From an uncultured Bacillota bacterium (lineage in GTDB: Bacteria; Bacillota_I; Bacilli_A; RFN20; CAG-288), in assembly GCA_949284445.1 (NCBI GenBank), contig CASDVP010000003.1:1-64000 (forward strand): 64,000 bases of DNA, read 5' to 3'. A program made the position numbers and the translations under genes. Positions 24,926-32,871 of the stretch are shown one piece after another. The notes beneath the pieces are model-generated. The model was not told the DNA's origin and did no database searches. It worked only from the letters and a program-made list of their open reading frames with translations. The first letter of the stretch is position 1. Each line of letters starts with the position of its first letter.

Positions 24926-26075
24926 CACTATAGAACTCCTTTGCATTCTTCAAATATGTAATAGATAAAATATCTGTTAAGGATTGTTTCTGGACTTTTC
25001 GAGGTATCAATGAAACGATACCTGAGGAAAACAGATAAACGATCGATATGATAAAAGCAGTAAAAAGATTAAAGAATCCTAAAACGTTTATCTGCATAAA
25101 ATAGGTTCCTTCGGTACCGAATGCTAATAACATGATCAAAAATAAAGAAAAGCAGTTTGCGATAAAGGAAAACAATGTTCTTAAACAAATATTCACCCAC
25201 GAAACCTCATAGCCTCTGACATCACAATAAGCTAATCCTAAAACTTTCATCGAAATGGTCTTCCCATCTCTAAAGATGAAAGGTAAAACCAGATATAGGA
25301 TCAAAACAGATAGTAAAAAAGTGACTAAAACCACGATAACATGAAGGTTCAATTGCTTTTTTGTACAATCTTCAAAATGTGAATTGGTTTCTATATACGG
25401 TTTATAACTGGTGGTAAACTCATCGATACTATCGTTCAAAACGCTGAGATAATCAGTGTGAATAGTATCATAAATCTTTTTGCCTTCAGAAGAATTGTTT
25501 ACTAAATAATCATCTAATAATAAAGCGCTATTATCATTTAAAATAGGAAATTCATCACTTTTAACATAATACATATTAACATCTTCTGTCACAAAAAAAT
25601 CAAAATAGGAATCAACATCTTTATAGCTGGAATTTATAAAATTATCGCTTTCAGCTTTTTTAAATATGACATGATAATAATAGAGTCTATCAGTATCAGA
25701 TGTTAAAGGTTTAATATTTTTATAAGTATTCTCAGAGATCTCATCTATAGGCTTGATTTTTTGTAATGACAGAAGTGTTAAAGAATAAATATAGTCATCA
25801 CAGATATCATCCAAATGTTTTAAAGAACCATTTTCTCTTGTTGATAAATGACTATCTTCCACTAATTCATATAGTTTTTCTTGATATGTACTGCTCTCTT
25901 CAGCATTCGCCTTAAATGTCGAAGTATTAGTCAAGATCAGATCACCGATTGAAAATAGCGATAAAGAAAGAATAAAAGCTATTAAAATATCAAAAAAAGT
26001 CGCCAAAAAGCGTTTGGAATTACTTGCAGAAACTGCAGTTCGATATCGACTTAGTTCAGCATTATTTCTTCGCAT
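24894..26075 (-). CDS. RDD-family membrane protein (first of pair)
   Basis: A 393-residue paralogue of the gene downstream. SKRFLATFFDILIAFILSLS is the first RDD helix and GKTISMKVLGLAYCDVRGYE the conserved loop. The extracytoplasmic segment between the first two helices is about 190 residues and contains no motif I know. A cluster of helices follows. It overlaps the zinc-ribbon gene upstream by 14 bases and the second RDD gene by 32, so the three are one translational unit. Confidence 0.75.
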   Translation of the reverse strand: MRRNNAELSRYRTAVSASNSKRFLATFFDILIAFILSLSLFSIGDLILTNTSTFKANAEESSTYQEKLYELVEDSHLSTRENGSLKHLDDICDDYIYSLTLLSLQKIKPIDEISENTYKNIKPLTSDTDRLYYYHVIFKKAESDNFINSSYKDVDSYFDFFVTEDVNMYYVKSDEFPILNDNSALLLDDYLVNNSSEGKKIYDTIHTDYLSVLNDSIDEFTTSYKPYIETNSHFEDCTKKQLNLHVIVVLVTFLLSVLILYLVLPFIFRDGKTISMKVLGLAYCDVRGYEVSWVNICLRTLFSFIANCFSLFLIMLLAFGTEGTYFMQINVLGFFNLFTAFIISIVYLFSSGIVSLIPRKVQKQSLTDILSITYLKNAKEFYSDEVRHFKNGK

Positions 26076-26481
26076 TATTTTTGATTTTATCTAATATTTC
26101 TTCGTTAAACTTTTTACGACTTCTGTTATAAAAAAATTTGATGCAAAATAAAGTCAATAGACCAAGAGAAACCGCTAAAGTAATCATAGAAACAATAAAT
26201 TCCATCGATGTAGGAGTAAAGACTCTAAGACCGATGACATCAAATCTGAAAGACAATCCTAGAAAAACACTGCCGATGACTAATAAGATTAATCCGACGA
26301 TTAAAAATGAATAAGCATAATTCAAATCAGACTTGATCTGCTTCAATTGAAGATAGCAAAGACGTTTGATCTCATGCTCAGAAAGAGAATCTAAATTTTC
26401 TTTAGAATTATCAAAAGAACATTTTTCACAGATATCTGTTTTCAACCGATGCTGACAATTTAAACAATAATGCTTTTTCAT
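26062..26481 (-). CDS. small zinc-ribbon membrane protein
   Basis: A 139-residue protein. Residues 6-21 hold two CxxC pairs (CLNC, CEKC), a zinc ribbon. A helical linker leads to two membrane helices (about 59-82 and 93-115) and a basic tail. It is the first of three overlapping genes with the RDD pair, which suggests a membrane complex. Partner and function are unknown. Confidence 0.7.
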   Translation of the reverse strand: MKKHYCLNCQHRLKTDICEKCSFDNSKENLDSLSEHEIKRLCYLQLKQIKSDLNYAYSFLIVGLILLVIGSVFLGLSFRFDVIGLRVFTPTSMEFIVSMITLAVSLGLLTLFCIKFFYNRSRKKFNEEILDKIKNNAKK

Positions 26482-26537
26482 AAGACATTAAAATTATATC
26501 AAAAACGCATCGCTGATAGACTATCAGAAAAGACGAA

Positions 26538-27566
26538 TCACAAATACTTATTCAAAAAGTCAAAAGCGGTTGAAAAATAAGTCTGAGGATCTCTTAAATA
26601 GGCTTCTGCATGTCCAGCGTCTTTAATGACTAATTTTTCTTTTTCCCCTTGAGTTTTAGCAGCATAGACTTTATCTAACATTTCAAAAGGCACAAAGGAA
26701 TCGTTCTCGCCATGAATAAATAACATAGGTTCTGTTGATTTTGCTAATCTTTTTAAGGAAGAAGCTTCTTTAAATGAATAAGAAGCCTTCATATCACAGA
26801 CAGTGCTAGCAACATCTAACACTGGGAAAGTCGGTAATCCGAATAAGAAATCTAATTCATGGGCAAAGATGTCCCAAACTGAAGTATATCCGCAATCTTC
26901 GATGAAGCATTTAACATTGTCTTTTAGTTCTAGTCCGCTGACCATCATCGTCGTGGCACCGCCCATAGAAACACCTGAGATAAAAATGTTAGCTTCGGGA
27001 TCTTTTTCAACGATCAAGTCTACCCATTTGACCACATCTAAGCTATCTAAATATCCCATGCCGAGATATGTTCCTTCACTCTCACCACAAGCGCGCATGT
27101 CGGGTAATAAACAATTAATATTTAATTCTTGATTATAAACGGCAGCAAAATTTCTCATCGAGGCTGATGAATCACGATAGCCGTGTAATAAAAGTGCCCA
27201 ATCATGACTGGTCTCATCAGAATAATAGATATTACCTTTCAGTTTTAAGTCATCATTAGTGATAGAGACCTGTTCAGTATCTACTTTTTCTAGCCATGAA
27301 TCTGTATAAGCTTTGAAAGCTTCTCGATTTTCTTCGATGATCTTTTCTCCTTCAGTCTGAGTATGTTCACCATCATTAGAAGGATCAAGATTGACATTAA
27401 AGTCATCGTTTCTTTTGACTGCAAAATCCACCAAATAATTTCCGACCCCAAACAAAACACCGATAAAAGCGATTATCAAAATCAGCACAACAGTTAAGAC
27501 TATAATGATTATTTTCTTAACTTTTTTCTTTCTTTTATCATCGTTTATAACTTGTTCTTTAGCCAT
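26538..27566 (-). CDS. membrane-anchored alpha/beta hydrolase
   Basis: A serine hydrolase of 342 residues facing outward from the membrane. The N-terminus is lysine-rich, followed by one membrane helix (about 17-43). The catalytic domain shows the oxyanion region LLLHGYRDSS, the nucleophile elbow GVSMGG with Ser200, an acidic residue in HGENDSFVP and the His in DAGHAEAY. The arrangement resembles the YqkD/YfhR-type hydrolases annotated as BAAT-like or dienelactone-hydrolase-like. It lies 56 bases upstream of the zinc-ribbon/RDD genes on the same strand and may be co-transcribed with them. The substrate is unknown. Confidence 0.85.
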   Translation of the reverse strand: MAKEQVINDDKRKKKVKKIIIIVLTVVLILIIAFIGVLFGVGNYLVDFAVKRNDDFNVNLDPSNDGEHTQTEGEKIIEENREAFKAYTDSWLEKVDTEQVSITNDDLKLKGNIYYSDETSHDWALLLHGYRDSSASMRNFAAVYNQELNINCLLPDMRACGESEGTYLGMGYLDSLDVVKWVDLIVEKDPEANIFISGVSMGGATTMMVSGLELKDNVKCFIEDCGYTSVWDIFAHELDFLFGLPTFPVLDVASTVCDMKASYSFKEASSLKRLAKSTEPMLFIHGENDSFVPFEMLDKVYAAKTQGEKEKLVIKDAGHAEAYLRDPQTYFSTAFDFLNKYL

Positions 27567-27770
27567 TTTCGATACCTCTATTTGATAAAAAGTAAAATCA
27601 ACAATAAAAAAGTATATTCACTAAAGATAATGATGTCGATTGTTTTTTTATAAGATAGTTAATACAAAAGTTTTTGATTAGACGATTGATGTAAAAAGTA
27701 TAAAATTCTTATACATTTGTTCATTTATTGTGCTTTTTTTGTCAAATATTTTTATTTCAACTATCAATTT

Positions 27771-27798
27771 TTGTTACATATTTTATTTACATTATAAG
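27771..27798 (+). promoter_or_regulatory. probable promoter of degV
   Basis: TTGTTA (27771-27776) and TATAAG (27793-27798) are 16 bases apart and 66 bases upstream of the degV start. They lie in the AT-rich gap 27567-27863 between two divergent genes. Confidence 0.4.
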
Positions 27799-27863
27799 TT
27801 CAAATACTTATGATAAAACAAGAAGCAAAGTGGCTTTGTGTTTACTTATTGAAAGGATAAATC

Positions 27864-28748
27864 ATGCAGAATTTTACATTATTTGCTGATACCGATTGCG
27901 ATATCACACCAGTACTAGCCGAAAAATTAGGTTTCAAACTGATTTCTATGCCTTATCTATTAGATGACAAAGAAGTTTTTCCTTATGAATCATTTCAAGA
28001 ATTTGATTCTCATTCTTTCTATGAAATTTTAAGACATGGAACTATTCCTAAAACCTTTGGTCTATCACCTGAAAAATATATTTCTTATTTCGAGCCAGAA
28101 TTACAAGCTGGAAAAGACATTCTCTATGCTCATTTTTCTAGTGCATTAAGCGGCACTTTTAACAGTATGAAGATAGCTATTGATATGCTTGAAGAAAAAT
28201 ATCCAGAAAGAAGAATTCATATTCTAGATACCAAAGCTATCACTGGTTTAGCCTACATCATATTATTAGATATCTCTAAATTATATAAAGAGGGTAAATC
28301 ACCAGAAGAAATAATAGCTTATGTAAACGAAGAGTCGCTCAAGCACTATGCTTTCTTCGGCTTTGCAGATGATTTACAGTTCTTTAAAAAGTCTGGTCGT
28401 GTTTCCGGACTATCAGCAACTTTAGGTTCTATTTTAAATATCAAGCCGATCATTTCCATCGATGATGATGGCAAAATGGGAGCGATTGCTAAAGCGCAAG
28501 GCAGAAACGGTGCTACCAATACTTTATTCAAATATATGGAAAAAATCGGTTCTGATATTCAGAATCACCCGATCATCATCGTTCATTCAGATGCGCCAAA
28601 ATTAGTCAATAATTTGCTCACATCTATCAAGAAAAAATACGGTGAGAATTTAGACATCACTATTTTGGATATCAATCCGACTGCTGGTGTTCATTGTGGA
28701 CCTAATTGTTTAGGTATCTCCTTCCATTCAAAAGGTCGCTGCTTATGA
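27864..28748 (+). CDS. DegV-family fatty-acid-binding protein
   Basis: A 294-residue DegV protein. In Gram-positive bacteria these (FakB) present fatty acids to the kinase FakA for phospholipid synthesis. The N-terminal FADTDCDIT and the SSALSGTFNS motif mark the fatty-acid-head pocket, and FFKKSGRVSGL is a further family signature. GAAAGGA precedes ATG 27864. The stop overlaps the next start as ATGA, so the two genes are translationally coupled. No fakA gene is in the window. Confidence 0.92.
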   Translation: MQNFTLFADTDCDITPVLAEKLGFKLISMPYLLDDKEVFPYESFQEFDSHSFYEILRHGTIPKTFGLSPEKYISYFEPELQAGKDILYAHFSSALSGTFNSMKIAIDMLEEKYPERRIHILDTKAITGLAYIILLDISKLYKEGKSPEEIIAYVNEESLKHYAFFGFADDLQFFKKSGRVSGLSATLGSILNIKPIISIDDDGKMGAIAKAQGRNGATNTLFKYMEKIGSDIQNHPIIIVHSDAPKLVNNLLTSIKKKYGENLDITILDINPTAGVHCGPNCLGISFHSKGRCL

Positions 28749-29866
28749 TTGAAGTAAGAGAAGTTAAAACCAAAAAAGAGCAAAAAGATTTTTTAAATTT
28801 TCCTTTACGATTGTATAAGAACAATCAATATTTTGTTCCACCATTATATATGGATGAGAAAAAAATATTTGATAAAAATTATTTTTACTATCAAACATCA
28901 AAGGCGATTTATTTTAACGCCTATAAAGATGGAAAAATGGTCGGTAGAATATCTGCTATTCTACAAATGGCTAGCAATGAGAAATGGAATAAGAAACAAG
29001 TCCGTTTCACCAGATTTGATTCTATCGATGATCAAGAAGTAGCTGATCTATTGTTTAAACATGCTGAAGATTGGGCTCGAAAACAAGGGATGGAAGAGAT
29101 CATTGGCCCATTAGGCTTTTCTGATTTTGAAAGAGAAGGGCTTCTGATCGAAGGCTTCAACGAATTATCAACCTTTGAAGAACAATACAATTATGATTAT
29201 TACCAGAGATTGATCGAGAATAACGGTTATCAAAAAGAAGTCGATTGGGTTGAAAGAAAGATCTATTCCGCTAGTGAAGAAGATGAGAAAAGAGTCGAAA
29301 GAATCGTCAATATCATCATGAAAAGAGATGGCTTTAAGCTTCTCACTTTCAAAAATACAGATGAGATCATTAAAAATTATGGTGATCAATTCTTCGATTT
29401 AGTCGATAAAACCTATACTAAGCTTTTCGGTACTGTTCCTTTTATCGAAGATCAAAGAAAAGATATCATCAAAGGTTTCAAGCTTCTTCTTTCTCCATTC
29501 TATATTCGTTTGATCGTGGATAAAAATAACGAACTAGCGGCTTTTGGTTTATGTTTTCCTTCTATCAGCAAAGCGGTTCAAAAAAGCGGTGGTCATCTGA
29601 CTATCCCGACAATAATCAAAATTTTAAAAGCCAAAAAGCATCCTGAAATTATTGATTTAGGCTTAATCGGTGTGAGTGAGAAGTATCTTCATAGCGGTGT
29701 CGCTTGGGGAATCTTCTTAGAAATCATGCGATATTTACACACTGGAAATATTAAATATTGTGAGACAAATCTCAACTTAGAGGATAATGAAGCTATCCAA
29801 AACAATTGGGGTAGATTTAAAAACGTCTTACACAAGAGAAGAAGATGCTATATTAAAAAATTGTGA
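28745..29866 (+). CDS. GNAT-like acyltransferase-family protein
   Basis: A 373-residue cytoplasmic protein. The N-terminus (IEVREVKTKKEQKDFLNFP) and FVPPLYMDEKKIFDKN match a group often annotated as GNAT-family acetyltransferases in anaerobic Firmicutes and Bacteroidetes. KMVGRISAIL and GPLGFSDFEREGLLIEGF are other conserved parts. ATG 28745 overlaps the degV stop (ATGA). A longer reading from 28706 runs through the degV coding end and is unlikely. Pairing with a fatty-acid-binding DegV protein hints at an acyl substrate, but that is speculation. Confidence 0.7.
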   Translation: MIEVREVKTKKEQKDFLNFPLRLYKNNQYFVPPLYMDEKKIFDKNYFYYQTSKAIYFNAYKDGKMVGRISAILQMASNEKWNKKQVRFTRFDSIDDQEVADLLFKHAEDWARKQGMEEIIGPLGFSDFEREGLLIEGFNELSTFEEQYNYDYYQRLIENNGYQKEVDWVERKIYSASEEDEKRVERIVNIIMKRDGFKLLTFKNTDEIIKNYGDQFFDLVDKTYTKLFGTVPFIEDQRKDIIKGFKLLLSPFYIRLIVDKNNELAAFGLCFPSISKAVQKSGGHLTIPTIIKILKAKKHPEIIDLGLIGVSEKYLHSGVAWGIFLEIMRYLHTGNIKYCETNLNLEDNEAIQNNWGRFKNVLHKRRRCYIKKL

Positions 29867-29926
29867 TATATCAAATGGTTTTTAAAATAATATTATCAAT
29901 GATTGTCAACTAAAGTATAAATGAAA

Positions 29927-29952
29927 AACTTGCTACCTAGCGGTAGCAAGTT
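29927..29952. terminator. terminator between the GNAT-like gene and tRNA-Ile
   Basis: AACTTGCTACC (29927-29937) pairs perfectly with GGTAGCAAGTT (29942-29952) around a four-base loop. T-rich tails are present on both strands, so it may serve both the + gene and the minus-strand tRNA. Confidence 0.8.
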
Positions 29953-29968
29953 ATTTTATTTATAACAA

Positions 29969-30042
29969 TGGGCCTTAGTAGGATCGAACTACCGACCTTG
30001 CGCTTATCAAGCGCACGCTCTAACCAGCTGAGCTAAAGGCCC
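29969..30042 (-). tRNA. tRNA-Ile (GAT)
   Basis: A full cloverleaf on the minus strand: acceptor GGGCCTT with AAGGCCC, D arm GCTC/GAGC, anticodon stem TGCGC/GCGCA around TTGATAA (anticodon GAT), and T loop TTCGATC. The length is 74 bases and no CCA is encoded. Confidence 0.96.
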
Positions 30043-30182
30043 AAATCAACGGCGAAAGATATATTAACTCTTTATGTATTTTGTGTCAATAGTTTTTTCT
30101 AATAAATTCTATATGATATATATTTAACCTTGATAATAAGTCTATAAAGCACTAAAATAATTTTTGTTGGAGGTAACCACAT

Positions 30183-30374
30183 ATGGCAAAGAAAGTTACT
30201 GTTGATAAGGATTTATGCATCGGTTGCGGCGCTTGCACTGGCATTTGCAGCAACATCTTCGCTATCGGAGATGACGGCAAAGCTGAAGTTGTCGCTGAAG
30301 TCACTGATGCCGATCAAGAGTCTGTTCAGGCTGCCGCTGATAGCTGCCCTGTTCAAGCTATCAAAATCGACTAA
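30183..30374 (+). CDS. single-cluster [4Fe-4S] ferredoxin
   Basis: A 63-residue electron carrier. CIGCGAC places cysteines at 12, 15 and 18, and a fourth lies in SCPVQAI near residue 54. The spacing and the acidic composition fit the one-cluster ferredoxins of anaerobic Firmicutes. GGAGGT precedes the ATG. Transcribed alone, with a strong terminator after it. Partners are not adjacent, but a flavodiiron protein begins at the right edge of the window. Confidence 0.95.
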   Translation: MAKKVTVDKDLCIGCGACTGICSNIFAIGDDGKAEVVAEVTDADQESVQAAADSCPVQAIKID

Positions 30375-30389
30375 TAACTTATTGACTTG

Positions 30390-30414
30390 CCTGGCTTGGT
30401 CAGCCAGGTTTTTT
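30390..30414 (+). terminator. terminator of the ferredoxin gene
   Basis: CCTGGCT (30390-30396) pairs with AGCCAGG (30402-30408), followed by TTTTTT. Confidence 0.85.
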
Positions 30415-30464
30415 ATTTGCTTATTTTTTTGAATTATAACGATTTTAGGCTATTTTCCTGTTGT

Positions 30465-31253
30465 TCACATGTTAGCCTGATAAATAGGATTTTTAGTCAG
30501 CTTGCTTTTTGAAAGCTTTTTAATTTTATGAAAAGGAAACAAATAGCCGACTGATAATCGTGACTTTAATTGACCAAGCTTTATAAGCGGTGTTAGTGCC
30601 CTAAAACAAAGCACTTCATATAGAGTTAAAATCAAAGCTGCTTTTAAAAGATTAAACGGAATGTAGATGGCAAATATCGCACCTGCATAACTGGTTTTAA
30701 GTGCTCCAAAATACTGATTAAAAGCACCGATGATTCCTGAATCATTAGAAGCATTAAAGATATCAAAACAGGTTAAGAATTCTGAACCGAATGTTAAAAA
30801 GGTTGGAGTTATAAATAAAAAATTCAATATAGATAAAACAAAGCTATCAAAAATACCTATAAAGATATAAATAATTATTCGACCAATAGTTCTTTTACTA
30901 GCTAAATAAAAGAATTTATCTGCTATAAATAAAAGGCTCAAAGCAAGAAAAGAAGATATCAAAGCAGTTATTTGACCGATAGGTATCGGAACACCGACAA
31001 AGCCAAAGGTCAAAGCTGCTAGAAGAGTTTTGATGATAGCCACTAATAAACTGGGAAAATATCCGACAAAGGTATAGGCCATCAAAACTGTCAGATCTGA
31101 TATCTCGACTTCTAAGAAGGAAAAAGGTCCGAAAGGAATGACTTTTCCTAAAATCATTAAGACATATCCACAAGCAGAGAAAATAGCCATCAAAACAACT
31201 TGATAGATATGTTGTTTTACTTTTGCTCTACTGTTAATTTTTATTGAATTCAT
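30465..31253 (-). CDS. ECF transporter S-component, riboflavin (RibU)-like
   Basis: The substrate-binding membrane subunit of an energy-coupling-factor vitamin transporter. The 262 residues hold about six helices. FSFLEVEISDLTVLMAYTF near residue 43 resembles the FxKxDxSD-type motif of riboflavin-specific S-components, and KTLLAALTFGFVGVPIPIGQ the following helix. The ECF ATPases and the T-component are not in the window, as is usual for shared-module systems. It overlaps the end of the pseudouridine synthase gene by 20 bases and has no clear binding site, so it is probably translated by coupling. No FMN riboswitch was recognised. Riboflavin is the likeliest substrate but is not certain. Confidence 0.7.
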   Translation of the reverse strand: MNSIKINSRAKVKQHIYQVVLMAIFSACGYVLMILGKVIPFGPFSFLEVEISDLTVLMAYTFVGYFPSLLVAIIKTLLAALTFGFVGVPIPIGQITALISSFLALSLLFIADKFFYLASKRTIGRIIIYIFIGIFDSFVLSILNFLFITPTFLTFGSEFLTCFDIFNASNDSGIIGAFNQYFGALKTSYAGAIFAIYIPFNLLKAALILTLYEVLCFRALTPLIKLGQLKSRLSVGYLFPFHKIKKLSKSKLTKNPIYQANM

Positions 31254-31995
31254 TATGCTTTTTTCTGTTCAGACACTCGGATTTTATTTTTTGAATCAGC
31301 GATTCATCGATCACACGAAATTCACCTCTTTTTAATTGACCGAGTTCAAGAGAAGCTATTCGCACTCTGACAAGTGAATAAACAGGATGGTCTAAGGTTT
31401 CCATCATATGACGGACTTCTCTTTTTTTGCCTTCATGAATGATGATAGACATCACGATGCTATCCGCATCAGATTTTAAGACTTTTGCTTTTGCTGGACA
31501 GGCTTTATAGCCTTCGCTTTTGATATAGATGCCTTTTTCTAATTTTTCAACCTCATCACCTCTTAAAGGATTTTTGCAAGTAACGATATATTCTTTTTCA
31601 GGAGCCGATGAAGGATGTGAAACCAGATTAGCGAATTCACCATCATCAGTCATGATGATCAGACCTGCAGAATTAAAATCCAATCTGCCGACTGGAAAAA
31701 GACGTCCATATTTTGCAGGGATCAACTCCTTCACTGTCTTTCGTCCTTGCGGATCCGATAGGGTTGAAACATAACCTAAAGGTTTATTTAAAGCTAGATA
31801 AGTGAAATGCGCTTTTTCCTGAGGTAAAGGCTTATCATCAATAGTGATTTCATCAGTTGAAAAACATTTAAATCCGAGCTCGGAAACGATTCTTCCATAG
31901 AACTTAACACGACCTTCTTGAATCAATTCTTCAGCTTTACGCCTTGAACAATATCCGCTATCAGCGATAATTTTTTGAATTCTCAATTTTTCCAT
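31234..31995 (-). CDS. 16S/23S rRNA pseudouridine synthase (RsuA/RluB family)
   Basis: Converts a uridine in ribosomal RNA to pseudouridine. The N-terminal S4 RNA-binding domain (about 1-50) shows LRIQKIIADSGYCSRRKAEE. The catalytic domain contains the Asp of GRLDFNSAGLIIMTDDGEFA and the late GKKREVRHMMETL. Its length of 253 residues fits RluB/RsuA. ATG 31995 starts the S4 domain. There is no Shine-Dalgarno site, but TGCTATAAAA lies 10 bases upstream, so the mRNA may be nearly leaderless. It precedes the ECF gene in an operon. Confidence 0.9.
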   Translation of the reverse strand: MEKLRIQKIIADSGYCSRRKAEELIQEGRVKFYGRIVSELGFKCFSTDEITIDDKPLPQEKAHFTYLALNKPLGYVSTLSDPQGRKTVKELIPAKYGRLFPVGRLDFNSAGLIIMTDDGEFANLVSHPSSAPEKEYIVTCKNPLRGDEVEKLEKGIYIKSEGYKACPAKAKVLKSDADSIVMSIIIHEGKKREVRHMMETLDHPVYSLVRVRIASLELGQLKRGEFRVIDESLIQKIKSECLNRKKHNEFNKN

Positions 31996-32005
31996 ACACC
32001 ATAAT

Positions 32006-32014
32006 TTTATAGCA
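32006..32014 (-). promoter_or_regulatory. extended -10 promoter close to the pseudouridine synthase start
   Basis: On the minus strand TGC TATAAA occupies 32014-32006 and the ATG is at 31995, only 10 bases on. The transcript would begin within about four bases of the start codon. Confidence 0.5.
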
Positions 32015-32122
32015 TATCGAGTCATTTTAAGGAGATATTTTTAAAATAACCATTTCTTATTATTAGAACTGGATATTTTTAAAGCCTTCAACTGCTAATT
32101 CATATCTTATATTATTCAGTTT

Positions 32123-32131
32123 TGCTATAAT
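32123..32131 (+). promoter_or_regulatory. extended -10 promoter of the ABC exporter operon
   Basis: TGC TATAAT at 32123-32131 is a consensus extended -10 element, 17 bases before ATG 32149, with AGCGAGG as the binding site between them. Confidence 0.65.
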
Positions 32132-32148
32132 TAAGCGAGGTTCAAAAC

Positions 32149-32871
32149 ATGATTAAAATCGAACATCTTTCAAAAAAATTCGGTGATTTCGTCGCTGTTG
32201 ATGATATCGACTTAACTATACCTAATGGAAAGATTTACGGCCTTTTAGGTCCTAATGGAGCTGGCAAATCAACAACGCTTAAAATGATGACAGGTATATT
32301 GAATCCGACTTCCGGAGATGTCTATTACGATTCTTTCTCGATCAAATCTCAGCCTCTTGAAGCTAAGAAACACTTTGCCTTCGTACCTGATTCACCAGAT
32401 ATGTTCTTAGGTATGAAAGGAGTCGATTATCTCATCTTTATCGGATCATTGTTTGATATGAATAAAGAAAAAGCCTTAAAATCGGCTGAATATTTTGCTA
32501 AAGAACTGAATATTTATGATGCACTAAATGACTATATTCTTAATTATTCACATGGTATGCGTCAAAAAATATTCTTAACTGGTGCTTTGATGCATAATCC
32601 AGATGCTTGGATATTAGATGAACCATTGACTGGTTTAGATCCAGAATCAGCATTTAAGATCAAAAATCTGATGCGCGAGCATGCTAATCGCGGACATGTG
32701 GTCTTATTATCAACACATATTTTGGAAGTCGCTGAAAAACTCGTCGATGAGATCGGAATCATCAATAAAGGCAAATTGATTTTCTCAGGAACTATCCAAG
32801 AATTGAAGGATAAGAGAAATGAGAATGATTCTACTTTAGAAGAACTATTCTTAGAATTGACCAAAAAATGA
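32149..32871 (+). CDS. ABC transporter ATP-binding protein (ABC-2 type exporter)
   Basis: The 240-residue ATPase of a two-gene transporter. Walker A is LLGPNGAGKSTTLK (about 35-45). The signature position reads NYSHGMRQKI, a variant lacking the first Gly of LSGGQ, as in many ABC-2 exporter ATPases. Walker B is AWILDEPLTGLDPE and the switch His is in LLSTHIL. The stop overlaps the permease start as ATGA. The exported molecule is unknown. Confidence 0.92.
   Translation: MIKIEHLSKKFGDFVAVDDIDLTIPNGKIYGLLGPNGAGKSTTLKMMTGILNPTSGDVYYDSFSIKSQPLEAKKHFAFVPDSPDMFLGMKGVDYLIFIGSLFDMNKEKALKSAEYFAKELNIYDALNDYILNYSHGMRQKIFLTGALMHNPDAWILDEPLTGLDPESAFKIKNLMREHANRGHVVLLSTHILEVAEKLVDEIGIINKGKLIFSGTIQELKDKRNENDSTLEELFLELTKK

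Noticed and set aside
27567-27863. Riboswitch or small RNA upstream of degV
   Set aside because: Only a short hairpin (CAAAG/CTTTG near 27826-27838) is visible; no known riboswitch core.
28346-28531. Minus-strand frame inside degV
   Set aside because: Shadow of a conserved gene with family motifs throughout.
30202-30432. Alternative frame over the ferredoxin
   Set aside because: A composition shadow; the ferredoxin has four cysteines, a binding site and a terminator.
31996-32148. FMN riboswitch for the ECF S-component
   Set aside because: The gene is second in its operon and no RFN-type conserved elements are present upstream of the first gene.
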